Shown here piece by piece: positions 1 to 12,310 of a stretch of DNA of 64,000 bases. This stretch comes from Siphonodentalium dalli (taxonomy: Eukaryota > Mollusca > Scaphopoda > Gadilida > Siphonodentaliidae): the NCBI GenBank assembly GCA_032622095.1, contig CP136063.1, positions 142,383,450 to 142,447,449 of the forward strand. Direction: 5' to 3'. Position 1 is the first letter of the stretch. Each line of letters begins with the position of its first letter. The position numbers and the translations under genes were made by a program. The notes under the pieces were generated by a model. The model did not search any database and had not been told where the DNA came from. It worked only from the letters and a program-made list of their open reading frames with translations.

Positions 1-530
1 TTGCCATTATAATTTATATAATGTTAAACGTTTGTTAAGTTACAGTTAACAATACTGAGTTTTAACCTACAATTCCAATTCATAAATGATAATGTCTATG
101 GGAGGCCCTTTTCACATTTATTATTTATTTACACTTAAGCTCAAATATTTGCGCTTAAGCGCAAATAACCTCTATCATTTGCGCTTTTAAAAGTGCAAAT
201 ATTTATGCTTAACCGTAAATCATTTGCGCTTAAGTACAAATAGATCATATTTGCACTTAAGCCCAAATCATTTGCACTTAAGCGCGAATAAAAATCAATA
301 TGCATTGATCCCCCCCGAATTGATTTTAAATGGCACAGGCCTAAACACTATCATGTGACTATGGGAGGCCGTTTTCACATTTATTATTTATTTGCGCTTA
401 AGCGCAAATAACCTCTTATCATTTGCGCTCAAGCACAAATATTTATGCTTAAGCGCAAATATTTACGCTTAAGCGTAAATCATTTACGCTTAAGCGCAAA
501 TACAAATTAATATTCATTGATTCCCCCCCT
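1..530. repeat. Palindromic CTTAAG array, two units
   Basis: Two related units begin TATGGGAGGCC at 97 and 360. Each is followed by a shared TTTTCACATTTATTATTTA stretch and then by roughly 20-22 bp palindromic monomers around GCGCTTAAGCGC separated by AAATA. The second unit ends near a run of C and GGCCCACCATA at about 537-549, which is an imperfect inverse of its start. I see no target duplication. This is probably a non-autonomous foldback-type transposon, and its TATGG start matches the elements at 34035 and 52080. Confidence 0.65.
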
Positions 531-654
531 ATATAGGCCCACCATATGAGGGAAGCAATCCCCCAGTAACCCTTAGATCCCATTTATGACTGTTCGTTTT
601 CCGATAAAAAAAGACCGTCGCGTGTCTTTTATCACAAAACGAACAGTCACGTGA

Positions 655-850
655 CTTTTAAATGGCTATTCCAGGGGGGGGGGGCCGGAAAAAAACTGCA
701 GACACAAGGTGGAAAAAACTGTTTTCTTCGGTTTGGGTACCCCCCCCCCCCAAAACAGCAAAAATTGCAGTTTTTTTTACCCCCCCCCCCCCCCCGGTAC
801 GTTGTGTCCCGCAGTTTTTTTCCGGCCCCCCCTGGCTATTCTCTTGATTT
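655..850. mobile_element. Poly-G hairpin MITE, hAT-like
   Basis: Inverted ends read CAGGGGGGG..CCGGAAAAAAACTGC on the left and the reverse complement on the right, near 806-835. The 7-mer GCTATTC lies directly outside both ends, which fits a hAT-type target duplication (usually 8 bp). The inner part holds C runs. Similar CAGGGGG..GGAAAAAAA sequences occur near 18970, 20525-20632 and 38457, so this is a dispersed family. ORFs over it are low-complexity Pro/Gly translations. Confidence 0.5.
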
Positions 851-1956
851 TAGTCACCGTAGCATAGATCTATATTTTGATGGATATCAGTAACTTAAAT
901 AACGATGTGATGATATGAAACCCGATGGGTCGCCGAAATTCCATTTGAATGCATGAACACAAAGAAAATCTCGTTTGTCGCCGAAAACTAACCATCTCAG
1001 ATCGAATAGCCACCATCTCGTTTATCGGAATTCCACCGTCTCTTTATCAGAATGCAACCGATCCTCACGTCGCAGTTCTCCCCAAGTTTTTTACCAAATT
1101 TGGTTGCCATTTTGCAAGCCATCATGAGTAATTTTGTCTAAAACACCTCAGTGTGATACACATAAAACCCATATCAAGACAATAAACACCTTTGATAACA
1201 AAGATAAAGCCTATTTACTTTAATAAATGGTCCAAACCTGCCGATTTTGATGTCTAGCTTGGGATAGAACAAAATTGAAGAATTTTAGTATTTTCAGTGA
1301 CTAAAATAGTAAGAATTAACAAAGATGCATCAGAAATGTTAGTATTCAATGCCAATGGCAATGGTGATGTTTTGTGAAATTTTATACCATGTTCTGTAAA
1401 ATCAGATCATTGAGCAATCGGAAGGGGTGGGGACCTGCCCACCCCCAATAGTACTTAATCCTATACATGTAGCATTAAGTAATATTGGGGGTGGAGTCAA
1501 ATTTTTTTCTGGGGACCTGTGGTGGGGACCACATGAATGGCATATATTGATTGAATAATGGTCAGTTAACACACAAAATAAAGTCACAATTTTCTATGGG
1601 TTCGAAACAGCATCAACTCATCTTATAGATATTACGGTACTAGTAGTAAAAAATGTAAAATGTTCAACTTTGGGTTCCATTTTGGTAGCCATCTTGGAAA
1701 GGGGGGGGGGGGGGGGTTCCAATCAAGGTTGTGTTATGTCTTAGTTTCTCAAAATTGTATAATTTTCTGTCCGTGTCACTCGATTTGCTCCCGTACTCTA
1801 ATTTAACCCAAACTGGTATAACGGCGTAAATCTGATGCCACGATATATCGTATAAGGACTTATTTCAAGAAGTAATGTAGTATAGACAACCAATAGACGC
1901 CAGTGTGGATTTTGGATATGTTCCTGAGGCATAATATTTTTTTCTCTTCATTCCAG
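851..1956. other. Upstream noncoding sequence
   Basis: No ORF here looks like protein. The stretch includes a repeat remnant rich in GGGGTGGGGACC at 1420-1530 and a G run at 1699-1715 preceded by a phrase, GCCATCTTGGAAAGG, that recurs in degenerate form near 18495. Any promoter and 5' exons of the spliced gene would lie here or further left, but I could not identify them. Confidence 0.4.
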
Positions 1957-4900
1957 CAATTTCAAAGAGTCAGTGATGGCAAGTGTTAATATGGCAAAGT
2001 GAGTATTCTGCATCTGTTTGTGAAAAATATTCCTTGTATCTCAACTCTAAGAGGGTTGCTCAATATTTTATTTTCATTCAGAACTTTAATAATATCTAGC
2101 TTACACACTTCTAATCTGCAAATTCAATATATAAGAGAGACCATTATGGGCCTCCTGGAGTTTTGAAAGCACCATGTATTTTATTATACATGCGAGGCTC
2201 CCTATGGAAAACTCGCATACGTAAGAGAATGCATTGGCACAGGGTTTTTGCAAAATTTCAGGAAGCTCATGGAAGAAGAATTCATTTAAAATGGACAATT
2301 ATTTACTAACTATTTATATTATCATATATCGATGAGATAGGGTCTTGCGAATATTCGATATGAGATTCGAAAGTCAAATTCGATTATAATTCTTATTGTA
2401 CATCACGAATGTACGCATGCTATTAAATATATTATTTATGGCCAGTAATTAGTCACCAGATTAGAACCACTAAATACGTCTGAATTCTAGCGTTGAACAT
2501 GGTTGCCAAAAGCTCTGAAATCGCCGTTGGACCGACGACGCACGTAAATTATAATAACTATGAGACTGAGCAACTGCTAGCGTTATCCGCCGACTGTCTA
2601 TCTCAGGTTCCGCGTTATTTGTATGTGACATCGTTGATGATGTAAACTACACGTGTTTCAGGGGTCGAAAAGTGCATGTTGGTGGAGTTTTCTTTTGAAG
2701 TTGACTGTCAGTTTCGGAGCGTTCCGCACTTGACAATAAGTCGTCCGTTATTCATGTTTATTTTAAACATGATAAGCTTCTGCAGGCAGTGCAAGAACTT
2801 ACACGTGTGACGAATACAACATGGTTTATAAATCGCAAGCATCTGGGACAACGACCCATCTATGGAATCATCAGTTCCAGAAGCACCCAGTACTACATAA
2901 ACAGGCTACCCTGCGACTGATGTTGCATCTTCAAGTTTACAACAACAGGCGTTTCCGAATGCCCATTTGCAATTTTGCATGTACATGCAAACTGTACAAA
3001 CTTTGCGTGATTTTAGTTCCGATATGCCGGTTATATATTAATCGTCGTGACGTCCGCATGGACGTTTTGATCTGTTTTTTTTTTCTTCTCGACAATAATC
3101 AATTGAAGTTAATAGTATCGCAATCGACGGTTGATCGCCACACAAGTTATGATGGAACTTCATAGAACGTTTCAAACATCATCTAATCATTGGCAAAACA
3201 TACCTAATTGAGAATGCAACACACATGTATAATTCTCAATTCGATTCGAATTCTCAATTCGATTCGATCAAAATCGATAATTCGCAGGACCCTACGATGA
3301 GATGGATTATAAATAATACAATATAAATATCCTATTTATTTTTCATCTCATTAGTCCAATAAAGATTTACTTTAACCATTACTTCAGAAAGAAAAGGACA
3401 AACATGACTCAGTTTCTCCCTATGCTGATGCAGGAGTATGAGAATGGGTTGTGTTCATCCAAGTCTAAAGAAAATAAAAAGAAAATCCAAGAGATAGCAG
3501 AAAAGACTCCTGGATTGGAAGAGCACCATATCAAAGTAGACTAATTTAAATTAGATCGATTTTCTTTGAAATAAAATTTGAATTTGTATTCATAATTTAA
3601 CATCACTATTGGTTTATTTCACTATTTTATTGTATACATGTGTTTTTTTATATACGTTGACATATGATGTCCATTTCAAGCTTGCTCCAAATTGAGTACA
3701 TACATCTCAATGTGCCATTTTGATCGATTAGAAATGAGAATATGTTCACGCTCACTGAATTAAGCAAATTTGAAGCAATGAACACTCATACTGAGTCCTT
3801 GCTTCCATAAATCTGACAAGTGTTATATAAAGGATCTACAAGTCGTCCCCAGTTTATAGCAGAATTTACAAAATCAGTCCAGTAAATTAGGTCCAGACAT
3901 AATTTAGGGGTCAATTTACTGGGAACGTTTGTAAATTCCACTATAAACTGGGAACGAGTTGCAGATTCTATTTATTTTTTACATGATCCAAAATCTTGAT
4001 AAACATACTTAAATCAACAAATAGGATGTGAAATTTACATCAGCTTCTCTAAGGCCTGCGATGGCTTTTCACTTAACTATGTGTTGTTTGCCATGTAAAG
4101 AAATAGTCCCAGATAATCATATTAAATAAGCTCTTTGACGTATTTAAGATGTTTTTCGGTCAATATCGTGAGTAACTGACATTGAAATGAATTGCAATCT
4201 GTCACATCAGAAAGCTAAATTAAAACAAAGAATGGGACTCCAAGTGTATCTGGAAGGTCTGATGCCGCTTTCGATCAGCAAAATTGTAATTCCATAGATG
4301 ATCAGAGGGCGTTTTCATCTATAAATCCTGAATACCATCTGTAGTTATATGGTTTGAAAATAAGACAAATAACACAATATACCTTAGACTATACTCTTTC
4401 CCTTCACAGAACTGGATTAAAAATCACAGACAGGCCCTGGAAGACAGGACAGTGAAAAAGAAAAAACAACCATTGATGGGGCGCAGAGTAAGCACGTGGA
4501 ACGTTTTTGCTTCCGAATTTCACCGAAATGAAGGTAATTATAAGTCTTCTGTTCAATTTTTCTGAAGAGGTCATCCAGCTAATTTTAACATGAATAATGT
4601 TGAATTTTATTTCTTTGCCCGCTGGAAGCTTATCAGACTGTTAGTTGTGAAATTTAATTTATTCTTGAGCAATAGATTACAATCTAAAGATCACAAAATT
4701 TATGGAATTTTATCATATTCTAGGTAGGGACCTGCGAATATTCGAGATTCGATTCGATGTCGATATCGGGCACCCGATTCGAGATAGACACCGAATCGGT
4801 CCGCTGATTCGGATATTTTCGAATCGGTGTTACTTTGGTGTAGTGTCGTTTTTTGCGTCTAGATAACACATGCCAAATGGCATAAAATCACCAAAAACAA

Positions 4901-7900
4901 TTAAGTACATGGTTACAATGTTAGCGATCATAGGTAATTTTGAATGTATGCCGTTCAGAATAGACGTGCATTATTCAAATTATGTGCTGCGATCGCAATC
5001 CGTGACCGTGATCAATCGGCGCATATATATTCGTAATCTTCATCGACACTATATAACTTATCTTCACGGTGCGCTACAGAACATAGATTGGAATCAAAAA
5101 TAAACCTTGAGCAATCGATCTAGTACATTAACAAGTGCACCGCTGGGCGGAGGTAACGCCCCCGACTGTACAATCAGAGAAACTTTCTGGTTAAGCGCTA
5201 TAAAAATGCCACATGTTGTTCTATATTAGCTTCAAATTTGTTCTGGTGCCACAAAAATAGAAGGAAAACTGAATTTTATAAAAAAAAAACTGAATTTTTT
5301 AAGTCGAAAAAGGGTCATAACTCTCACAAAAATTATCCGATTGAACCGAAATTTTACCTTGACCTGTATTGCGATATTGGTAATAAACAAAAAAACGGGT
5401 TTTGCAAATAAACAATCCAAAATCAAGTTATCATCTGGAAACCAAAAAAAGTAGCAGAAAACCTGAATTTTCTAAGTCCAAAAAGGAGCGTAACTCTGGA
5501 AAAAATGGGCGGACGAAACCACGGCTATGGGGAAATCTTGTCCCCCCGGCTGGTCTATTGGCATACCAAAGATCAACAGAATTGAATTAGCGAAACCAAA
5601 GTTATGAGTTGAAACGTTCGTATGCCACAGAAAACTGAATTTTCTAAGTCCAAAAAGGGGCGTAACTCTGGAAAAATGGGCGGACGAAACCGCAGTTATG
5701 GGGACATCTTGTCCCCCCGGCTGGTCTATTAGCATACCAAAGATCAACTGAATTGAGTTAGCGAAACCAAAGTTATGAGTTGAAACGTTCGTACGGATGG
5801 AAGGACGGACGGACGGAGGGCTCCACTATATACCCCCAAATCTCCATCGGAGATCGGGGGCATAATAAATGGACGTCATTATGTGCGACCAGTTATCTGC
5901 GACACTGCCGGCAGAATTCTTAGAAATTTCATAGTTTCTGTTTACCGGGAAATCGAGCGGCTTGCAGTTTTGATCCATTGAATCTTGTTAATAACATATG
6001 ACAATTGTAATTTATGTCTGTTTTCTGGGACCCCTCTCTGTGAAGACAACTACTGTGAATATGTGGTGTAGGTGTTTGGTCTTTTGTGGGGTGAAAAACA
6101 GATAACTACCGTTATTATCGGACAACAACAATTATATAGCCGAACAGTGTACCCAAACTCAAGTGTTTCAAATCTTTAATATCTTCATTAAATAATGTAG
6201 ACTAATTGACTTCCATCCCATGGGGTTTGTGCTGTACGTCGATTGAACTGTCTTTAAGTGTCTTACTGTCACTTCTTCTGTCATGTTCGCCATGACACAG
6301 CTAAAAAGAAATTCAGTGCAACATATCCCAAACCGTCCATGAGACTGAGAGTGACTTGCTTGTGTCATGATTTTTCTAAAACAAAAACCACACAAGTTCC
6401 AACAAATGTTTAAGGAGATTAACATAGTTATATAATATCTAGTGGGTTTTGCAGTTTTTTTTGTCATTCAACACTGAAATAAACACTGGTAGACAATGTC
6501 AGTCACTAGCTGATTCGATTCGAGATTCGATTCGATGTCGATATCAGGAAGGAGATTCGATTCGATGCAAAATCCCTGATTCGCAGATCCCTAATTCCAG
6601 GTCTATGAAGTTAATTGGGGTTTTGGGTCTCTTTCAACAGCTATAGTCATATTGTGTCTATATATTCAGGCTATGACATTCATTTATTATACCCCCCGCA
6701 ACGAAGTTAGGGGGGGGTATACTGGAGTCAGCTTGTCCGTCCGTCCATCCGTCCGCGGACACAAATTTGTCCGGAGTTTTTCTCAGTCGTTTTTTGATCA
6801 ATTTCCGTGAAACTTGGCACAGACATCAACCACCATGGGAACCTGTGCACCTGCGATTATGACGTCTGTCGGACTTTTTTTGGTGGAGTTATCCCCCATT
6901 TTTCGACTTTGAAATTTTTCGCAACATGCATAATTTTGTCCGAGCTTTTATTCCTACATTTTTCGGTCAATGTTTTTTAATCTTGGCACTGTTATTTAGT
7001 ACCATGGGAACCTGTGCACCTGCGATTATGACGTCTGTCCGACATTTTTTGTGTGGAGTTATTCCCCTTTTTCGAAAAATTTTCGCAACATACATAATTT
7101 TGTCCCAGCTTTTATTCCTACATTTTTCGGTCAATAGGTTTAAGATTAGGGTTATGGTTGTACACCTGCAATGGGAACTGTTAATTTATTATTTTAACTA
7201 AATGTTTACTGACATGTGAAACATCTTAGTATTTTAAAAACAGGGGGGTATCCGTAGTCCCATTGGGACAGTCACACCTCTAGTTTAATACTCCTCTCAC
7301 TTTTAGAAGACATTTGCTTCAGACAGATGCATAATATTATTCTTTATCCCATGCAGGTACATGTCCCAATTCTTAAGTATATTTGAACATGTGCCAATAC
7401 ACTGCCATCATGCTTTCCTGGGGATCACACTGGAACAGATTCATTGATTATCTGAAAATTGTGTTATAAATGGGGTTGTAAAATAATTTTATAATGGTAT
7501 AATGGGTTATCTTATACTGGTTGATGAAATTCATGTTTAATATTTGACGACTTACCTACAAAACTTTTAAGAGGTGACCCCTTGTACCAATTTTTCTGCA
7601 CATCGTCTAAGCAAATAAGGAATGCTCTTTATTGTTGATGTCAAAATTGTTTATTAGTGACCCTTATGTTGTAAGAGGTCAATAGCACCTATCCCATAAC
7701 ACTCCTTGGGTCAATAATCTTAAAAAACCAGATTCCAACCATTTTGGGTATTTAATTATTTAGTTATTAAAATTAATTTTTAGTGGCATTTTAAAACATC
7801 CCAAATCAATAACACTTTTTATGACACTCCCCAGGTCAATAGACCTCTGAACAAAATGTCAGCTTTGAAGGTCCGAGTTGTTTGGTCGCCTTTTGCCAGA

Positions 7901-10900
7901 CAAACCACTGTTGAGGATCTGCTCCTCGAAATATAATTCTGCCTGAGCAAATGCCAATTCCGTTGTGTTTTTTCCGCTTCACGACTGAGCAATTTTCAAT
8001 TTCAAAGTTACTGAAAAACTGAGACAGATATAAGATAAGCTTAATAACATATATTATATTAATGTTCCCAAAACAAGCCAGAAAAATGCTGTAATTGGCG
8101 ATTCATATTTTTGCTCCGATTCCTGCCCTGTATGTTCCATTGATGCCCAAGTAAGTTCAAATGTCGCCCGAGCAATACTCTTTAGATTTCTACTAGAAAC
8201 ATGACATCCAGTTTATTAGCGATAAAGGTCTTCATGGGACGACCTTTAGCATTTCTCTTCAAAATTATGCAGTACATTTTCGGATAATGTCTTGAAATGT
8301 ATCAGTATCTTCATTTTCGTACTATATACATTAATAGCGACGTACAGCTATGTCAGTACGATAAATGTCACAATTAGATGAAGAATCATTGAATTTTCAG
8401 GATTTGATCCGATGTCGATATCAAGTACAGAATCGGTCTGCTGATTCAGATAGTCAGTCCCCTGCAAACCATTCCAGGTTCAGTTTGATTCAAACCGCCG
8501 TGATGATTTGGTCCGATTCGAAACAGACAGGATTCGTTTAGTTTGAACATCTTCATTAATCCCACAAAATGAGCTAATTTTGGTACCATGAATTGTTTAT
8601 TGATTATATATATCAAGTGGTTTACACACAACTGTGCTAAATTTGTATGATACTATGATTTTGTTTACATTGGACATAAACAACCACTTTATTCTGTTCC
8701 CGCTAAACGGTCCGTCCGGACATGTCAAATTCGGGATAATTAATAAGTAAAACTTTAAGATTTCTGGTTTTCTATCTCAGTCTGTCCTCAAAGTTGGTTT
8801 TATTCCCTATATAATTTTACTAATAGACATGTGATTATACCCAACTAACAAGACAAAATGTTATGATTTTGGATGAATACAGAACGTACAAGCTTTCTTG
8901 AATTCCATAAACTGTCTGAAACATTTCCTTCTTTAGAGCATTCCAAGTTGGACAACACAACCAAAATGAAACTGGCAGCAGAGAAGTACTCTAATCTGAC
9001 ACATGAAGACATAAAGGCTTTACAAGACAAAATACCAGAATACCTCCACTCGAGGAAAGGGTTATTGAACGAGGATTCTAATACTACTCTACGGACCAAA
9101 CTGCTGTTTAAACTAATGAAAGTTGTGAGTAAATACAAAACGCAATTAAGAGACCCTTTCAGAACATTGCAATTAGGCCAAAGTAAAAAGATACTATGTT
9201 TCCGCACATCGACCGACCCTAAAAATAACCTGTCGACCCTAAACTTTTTATTGATATTTTGAGTAAAAAGTCAAAATTTTCTAAAATTTACTGGTTTTTT
9301 TTTACCACTAATGCTCATAAATATTGATGACCTTTAGTGTGCAAAACACATGGTTTCTAACATATCCCTGTGAAAAGTTACCATGAATTGACGGCTGTCT
9401 CAAAGGCCCCAGGTGTGTGATGGGTTGCGGATTGATGGGCATATATTTTGCAATTTTAATTTCCTGAGAGTGTATCTCAGACTATGTCCTGCCTGCTTTT
9501 ACAGTGCTTTATGTCTTGTTTGGGACTTATGGAACACTACAGACATGGTGGGTGTATATAAACATGTATAGAGGTTATCACCACATATGTTAGGGGTATA
9601 GCTACTGTCTCCAAAAACCAGGCATGCTCGGTGGATGTACTGGCTAACCCCAGACAATGGTACAGTACAGCACATATAATGGTGGTATTATTGGTAAAAT
9701 TCTTATAAAAAGTTAGTGACATCAATTTCCTACCAAGTTTATAGCCAAATTTATGAAAATGTGCTACATGTACATGTCATGTATGTGAATAATAAAAAAC
9801 ACACCTAAGCATGAAATTTGATTTTTTTTATCAACCTTAATGTTTATTTCCAGTTTCCACTGAGTTGATCAAGTAATACTTTCCCCACAACACGGGTTGG
9901 CATTTTATGTCACTTTGGTCGATGTAGTTCAATATTTCTGCAGCTGGATAAAAAATATCGAAATAAAATTAAAAACATAAATTTCCCTACCTACCTACCC
10001 TAATTTTTTCGCTCTATTACCGGAAACATACAATCTTTTTTCTTTGGCCTTATTATGAACTAGCATGTTAGATCGAGTATGGCCCTGCAATGTTCACAGA
10101 TATTCTATTCTAGATTCAATTTGAATGAGCGACAGAAAAATATTGAATCTAATCTCTAATCACAACCCTGCTTTGATCACGCAACTTGCACAATATACAA
10201 ATTTGAAATCAGCCTGATGGTAATAAATTGGCAAATAAATTGTTTCAAATACCTAAACAAAATTTAGTGCAGAGTCGATGAATTTCTTCAAAAAATCTCT
10301 ATGTCTAGGGAACACAATAGACTCTAAGTTTCCTTCAATGTATACCAGCTTGGATTGAAGTGGCATGCATGTTTCATCGCATTTTATGATGAACGCCAGA
10401 AATGGGCGTCTAACCGTCCCGCGATTCAGACTGATTCTTGCTGAAGCTAATTGTGTGAATGCAGAGCGTCTGTAGTTACAGGAATATGTACATGTGTTGA
10501 TTTGTAAAATGGATTAATACGGACAAACAATCCCACCACTGGATCTGGGTGTAAAGTCTGCTATAGAAAGACATGTACACAGGGCTTCGACAAAACATTA
10601 TCCTAACCGATTTCACTTGCTTGTTTACATAGTAGGAAACTTGGACTAATGAACACTATTGCCATAAGTCAGTTGTTTTATAGACCTCTGTATATTGCAC
10701 ACTAGTCATGGCCTAGCCAATAAGTTCTATGCTTTAAGATATTCTTTACAGATAACCAAATTAGAAGACACCGGTGCAAAATTGGGAGGATTCCTGATAG
10801 CCGGGAATAAAATAGAATGCTTCGGGTCCAAGGAAGTGGTCGATTTACTATCTAATCAGAAACAGCTGCAGTTCCAGCTATTCCAACAAACTCAACCTGA

Positions 10901-12069
10901 TGGTAATAATTTAGCATAAAAATTGCATAAGATAACAAATTCATCATTATCCAATGCGTAAAACATTGACACCTGATAAATTGTTGACAAAAGGACTTTT
11001 CCAAGACAAATTATGGACTTGCTCAAACCTAGAAGTTCTATTCATACACTTTGCCAACTGAAGGAATGTTCCATTCTACTAACATTGCCAAAAATGTCAA
11101 GCAAATCGACCAAATCACTCAATAGAAAATATTAGGCTCAATTGTAAATATTTACTTCGATTCGGGACGCAGCTATCAGTGATAAACTAACAGAAATGAT
11201 TTAGCCATTGAGAGTCACTGCATTTAATTAACATACAAGAATGACCGTTTGTTGTCAATTTGGATGTAATATTAGTAAAATTTACCACATTGAGCAAGAT
11301 TATTCTCCATTCCTATTTGATCATTCTACAGGAGTGTTTCACATAACTTTAATTGTCATATTTGAATTTGGTCCAAAAATTTATATTTTGCACTATTGCA
11401 GAATCTTTCTAAATATCTTAATATTTTTTAAATCCTATTTCCTCTGAGGCTCAGAAAAGGTATATACCAGGTTTATAGTTATACCATACCACCATATTAT
11501 GATAGCTCCCATATACAAACTGATGCTGAAGCGTTTTAAGCTAGGATGTTGGTGGCGGCCTAGTAGATATTACAAGCTGTTGTATTCAAAGTAATGAGTG
11601 CAGCCTTCATAATTGGCTACGGCAATCAGCAATGTTGAAGCAAACTGGGCCATGGTATATGGGTTGCCGTAACGGATTGCCGAAGCCAAACAAACTATTA
11701 AGTTAAGAGGGCTGTGAGTGTCATTTTCGGGAAATTGGGCCAAATATTGCAAGAGCATGACCTGGCATGACCTCCAATAACTTGCAGATATATACGGCAA
11801 AAAACAAAAAATTATTATTTTGTTTTGGTCACTCATAGTTTCATTTCAATCTAATAATTTGTACATTTAAACTACTGCTCTGAAAAAAATCCTATAATAA
11901 GAAAATTGCAACATTTCTGATAAATAATGAGAATATCTTGTGTGCATAACTAAAACATGATACACAAAAACATTTGTTCTCATTTCTAGGCATTATGATA
12001 CAAACCAATGAAGACAAGGGCACAATGGTACAAGAAGTGAGAAGTATCTTAAACAAGAAATACTGTTAG
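1957..12069 (+). CDS. Spliced gene, homeodomain-like/HMG-like protein (6 exons)
   Basis: Reconstructed by splice sites. Exons are 1957-1998 (ATG at 1976), 3388-3535, 4410-4533, 8883-9124, 10752-10902 and 11990-12069. Donors are gtgagt, gtagac, gtaatt, gtgagt and gtaata; every acceptor ends in AG after a pyrimidine-leaning tract. All phases fit and the coding sum is 768 nt, 255 residues plus TAG at 12067. Residues 11-65 resemble a divergent homeodomain, with helix-3-like IKNWIKNHRQ at 56-65, followed by a basic KKKK. From about 78 the STWNVFASEF segment and the later AAEKYSNLTHEDI recall an HMG box, but this is weaker. The frame stays open upstream of ATG1976, so the start may be further 5'. 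TACTgttagt near the stop could be another donor. Introns carry hAT MITEs. Function unknown; nuclear DNA binding is inferred. Confidence 0.72.
2331..3302. mobile_element. Non-autonomous hAT element with 8-bp TSD
   Basis: The element runs 2339-3294 (956 bp). Its termini are TAGGGTCTTGCGAAT and the imperfect inverse ATTCGCAGGACCCTA. It is flanked on both sides by CGATGAGA (2331-2338 and 3295-3302), an exact 8-bp duplication typical of hAT. Subterminal sequence is rich in ATTCGATTCGA. An internal 114-codon ORF at 2821-3165 does not resemble a transposase. It lies in intron 1 of the spliced gene. Confidence 0.85.
3536..4409 (+). other. Intron 2, no further feature
   Basis: This lies between the exons ending at 3535 and starting at 4410. 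A short near-inverse of CCCAGTTTATAG is visible around 3845-3955, but I see no gene or complete element. Confidence 0.5.
4717..6601. mobile_element. Second hAT-type element, same family
   Basis: The element runs 4725-6593 (1869 bp) with ends TAGGGACCTGCGAAT and ATTCGCAGATCCCTA. Flanks ATTCTAGG (4717-4724) and ATTCCAGG (6594-6601) match at 7 of 8 positions, so this insertion looks older than the one at 2339. Subterminal ATTCGATTCGATGTCGATATC occurs at both ends. It carries a nested diffuse repeat at 5230-5870. It lies in intron 3. No transposase ORF is present. Confidence 0.8.
5230..5870. repeat. Tandem repeat with GGACGGACGG tail
   Basis: About 170-bp units sharing GGGCGTAACTCTGGAAAAA and TTGTCCCCCCGGCTGG are found at roughly 5466-5620 and 5638-5792, with a more diverged unit before them. 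The run ends in ACGGACGGACGGAGGG and CCATCGGAGATCGGGGG. ORFs at 5402-5590 and 5472-5747 translate this repeat and are not genes. The organisation matches a repeat type common in bivalve and gastropod genomes. Confidence 0.6.
6602..8882 (+). other. Distal intron 3 with GTCCGTCC repeat
   Basis: From about 6689 to 7285 there is a repeat that starts at CCCCCCGCAACGAAGTTAGG, includes TCCGTCCGTCCATCCGTCC, and has two diverged internal units around CCATGGGAACCTGTGCACCTG (6833 and 7003). It ends near CCCATTGGGACAGTCACACC. The rest (7286-8882) holds no recognisable gene. A diverged GATGTCGATATC/AATCGGTCTGCTGATTC block near 8410-8460 is probably a decayed relative of the hAT family above. Confidence 0.5.
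9125..10751 (+). other. Intron 4
   Basis: This is the intron between coding exons 4 and 5. I see no element with clear ends; open frames here are short and lack protein character. Confidence 0.45.
10903..11989 (+). other. Intron 5
   Basis: This is the intron between coding exons 5 and 6. The acceptor is catttctag at 11981-11989. No other feature was recognised. Confidence 0.45.
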
Positions 12070-12235
12070 TAAAGTTATTTGACAGTTATTATTGGTGTAT
12101 TCTTAAAGAAACAGACATCGCTAAATGTCACATGGTCGATTCTGTCTGGATACATCACGTTTTACTTTCTCAACTAACACTTTGTTCTGATCAATTCTCA
12201 TTAAAGGATTAATTCGGTCTATGTGGGTGTGTTTG

Positions 12236-12310
<75 letters not shown>

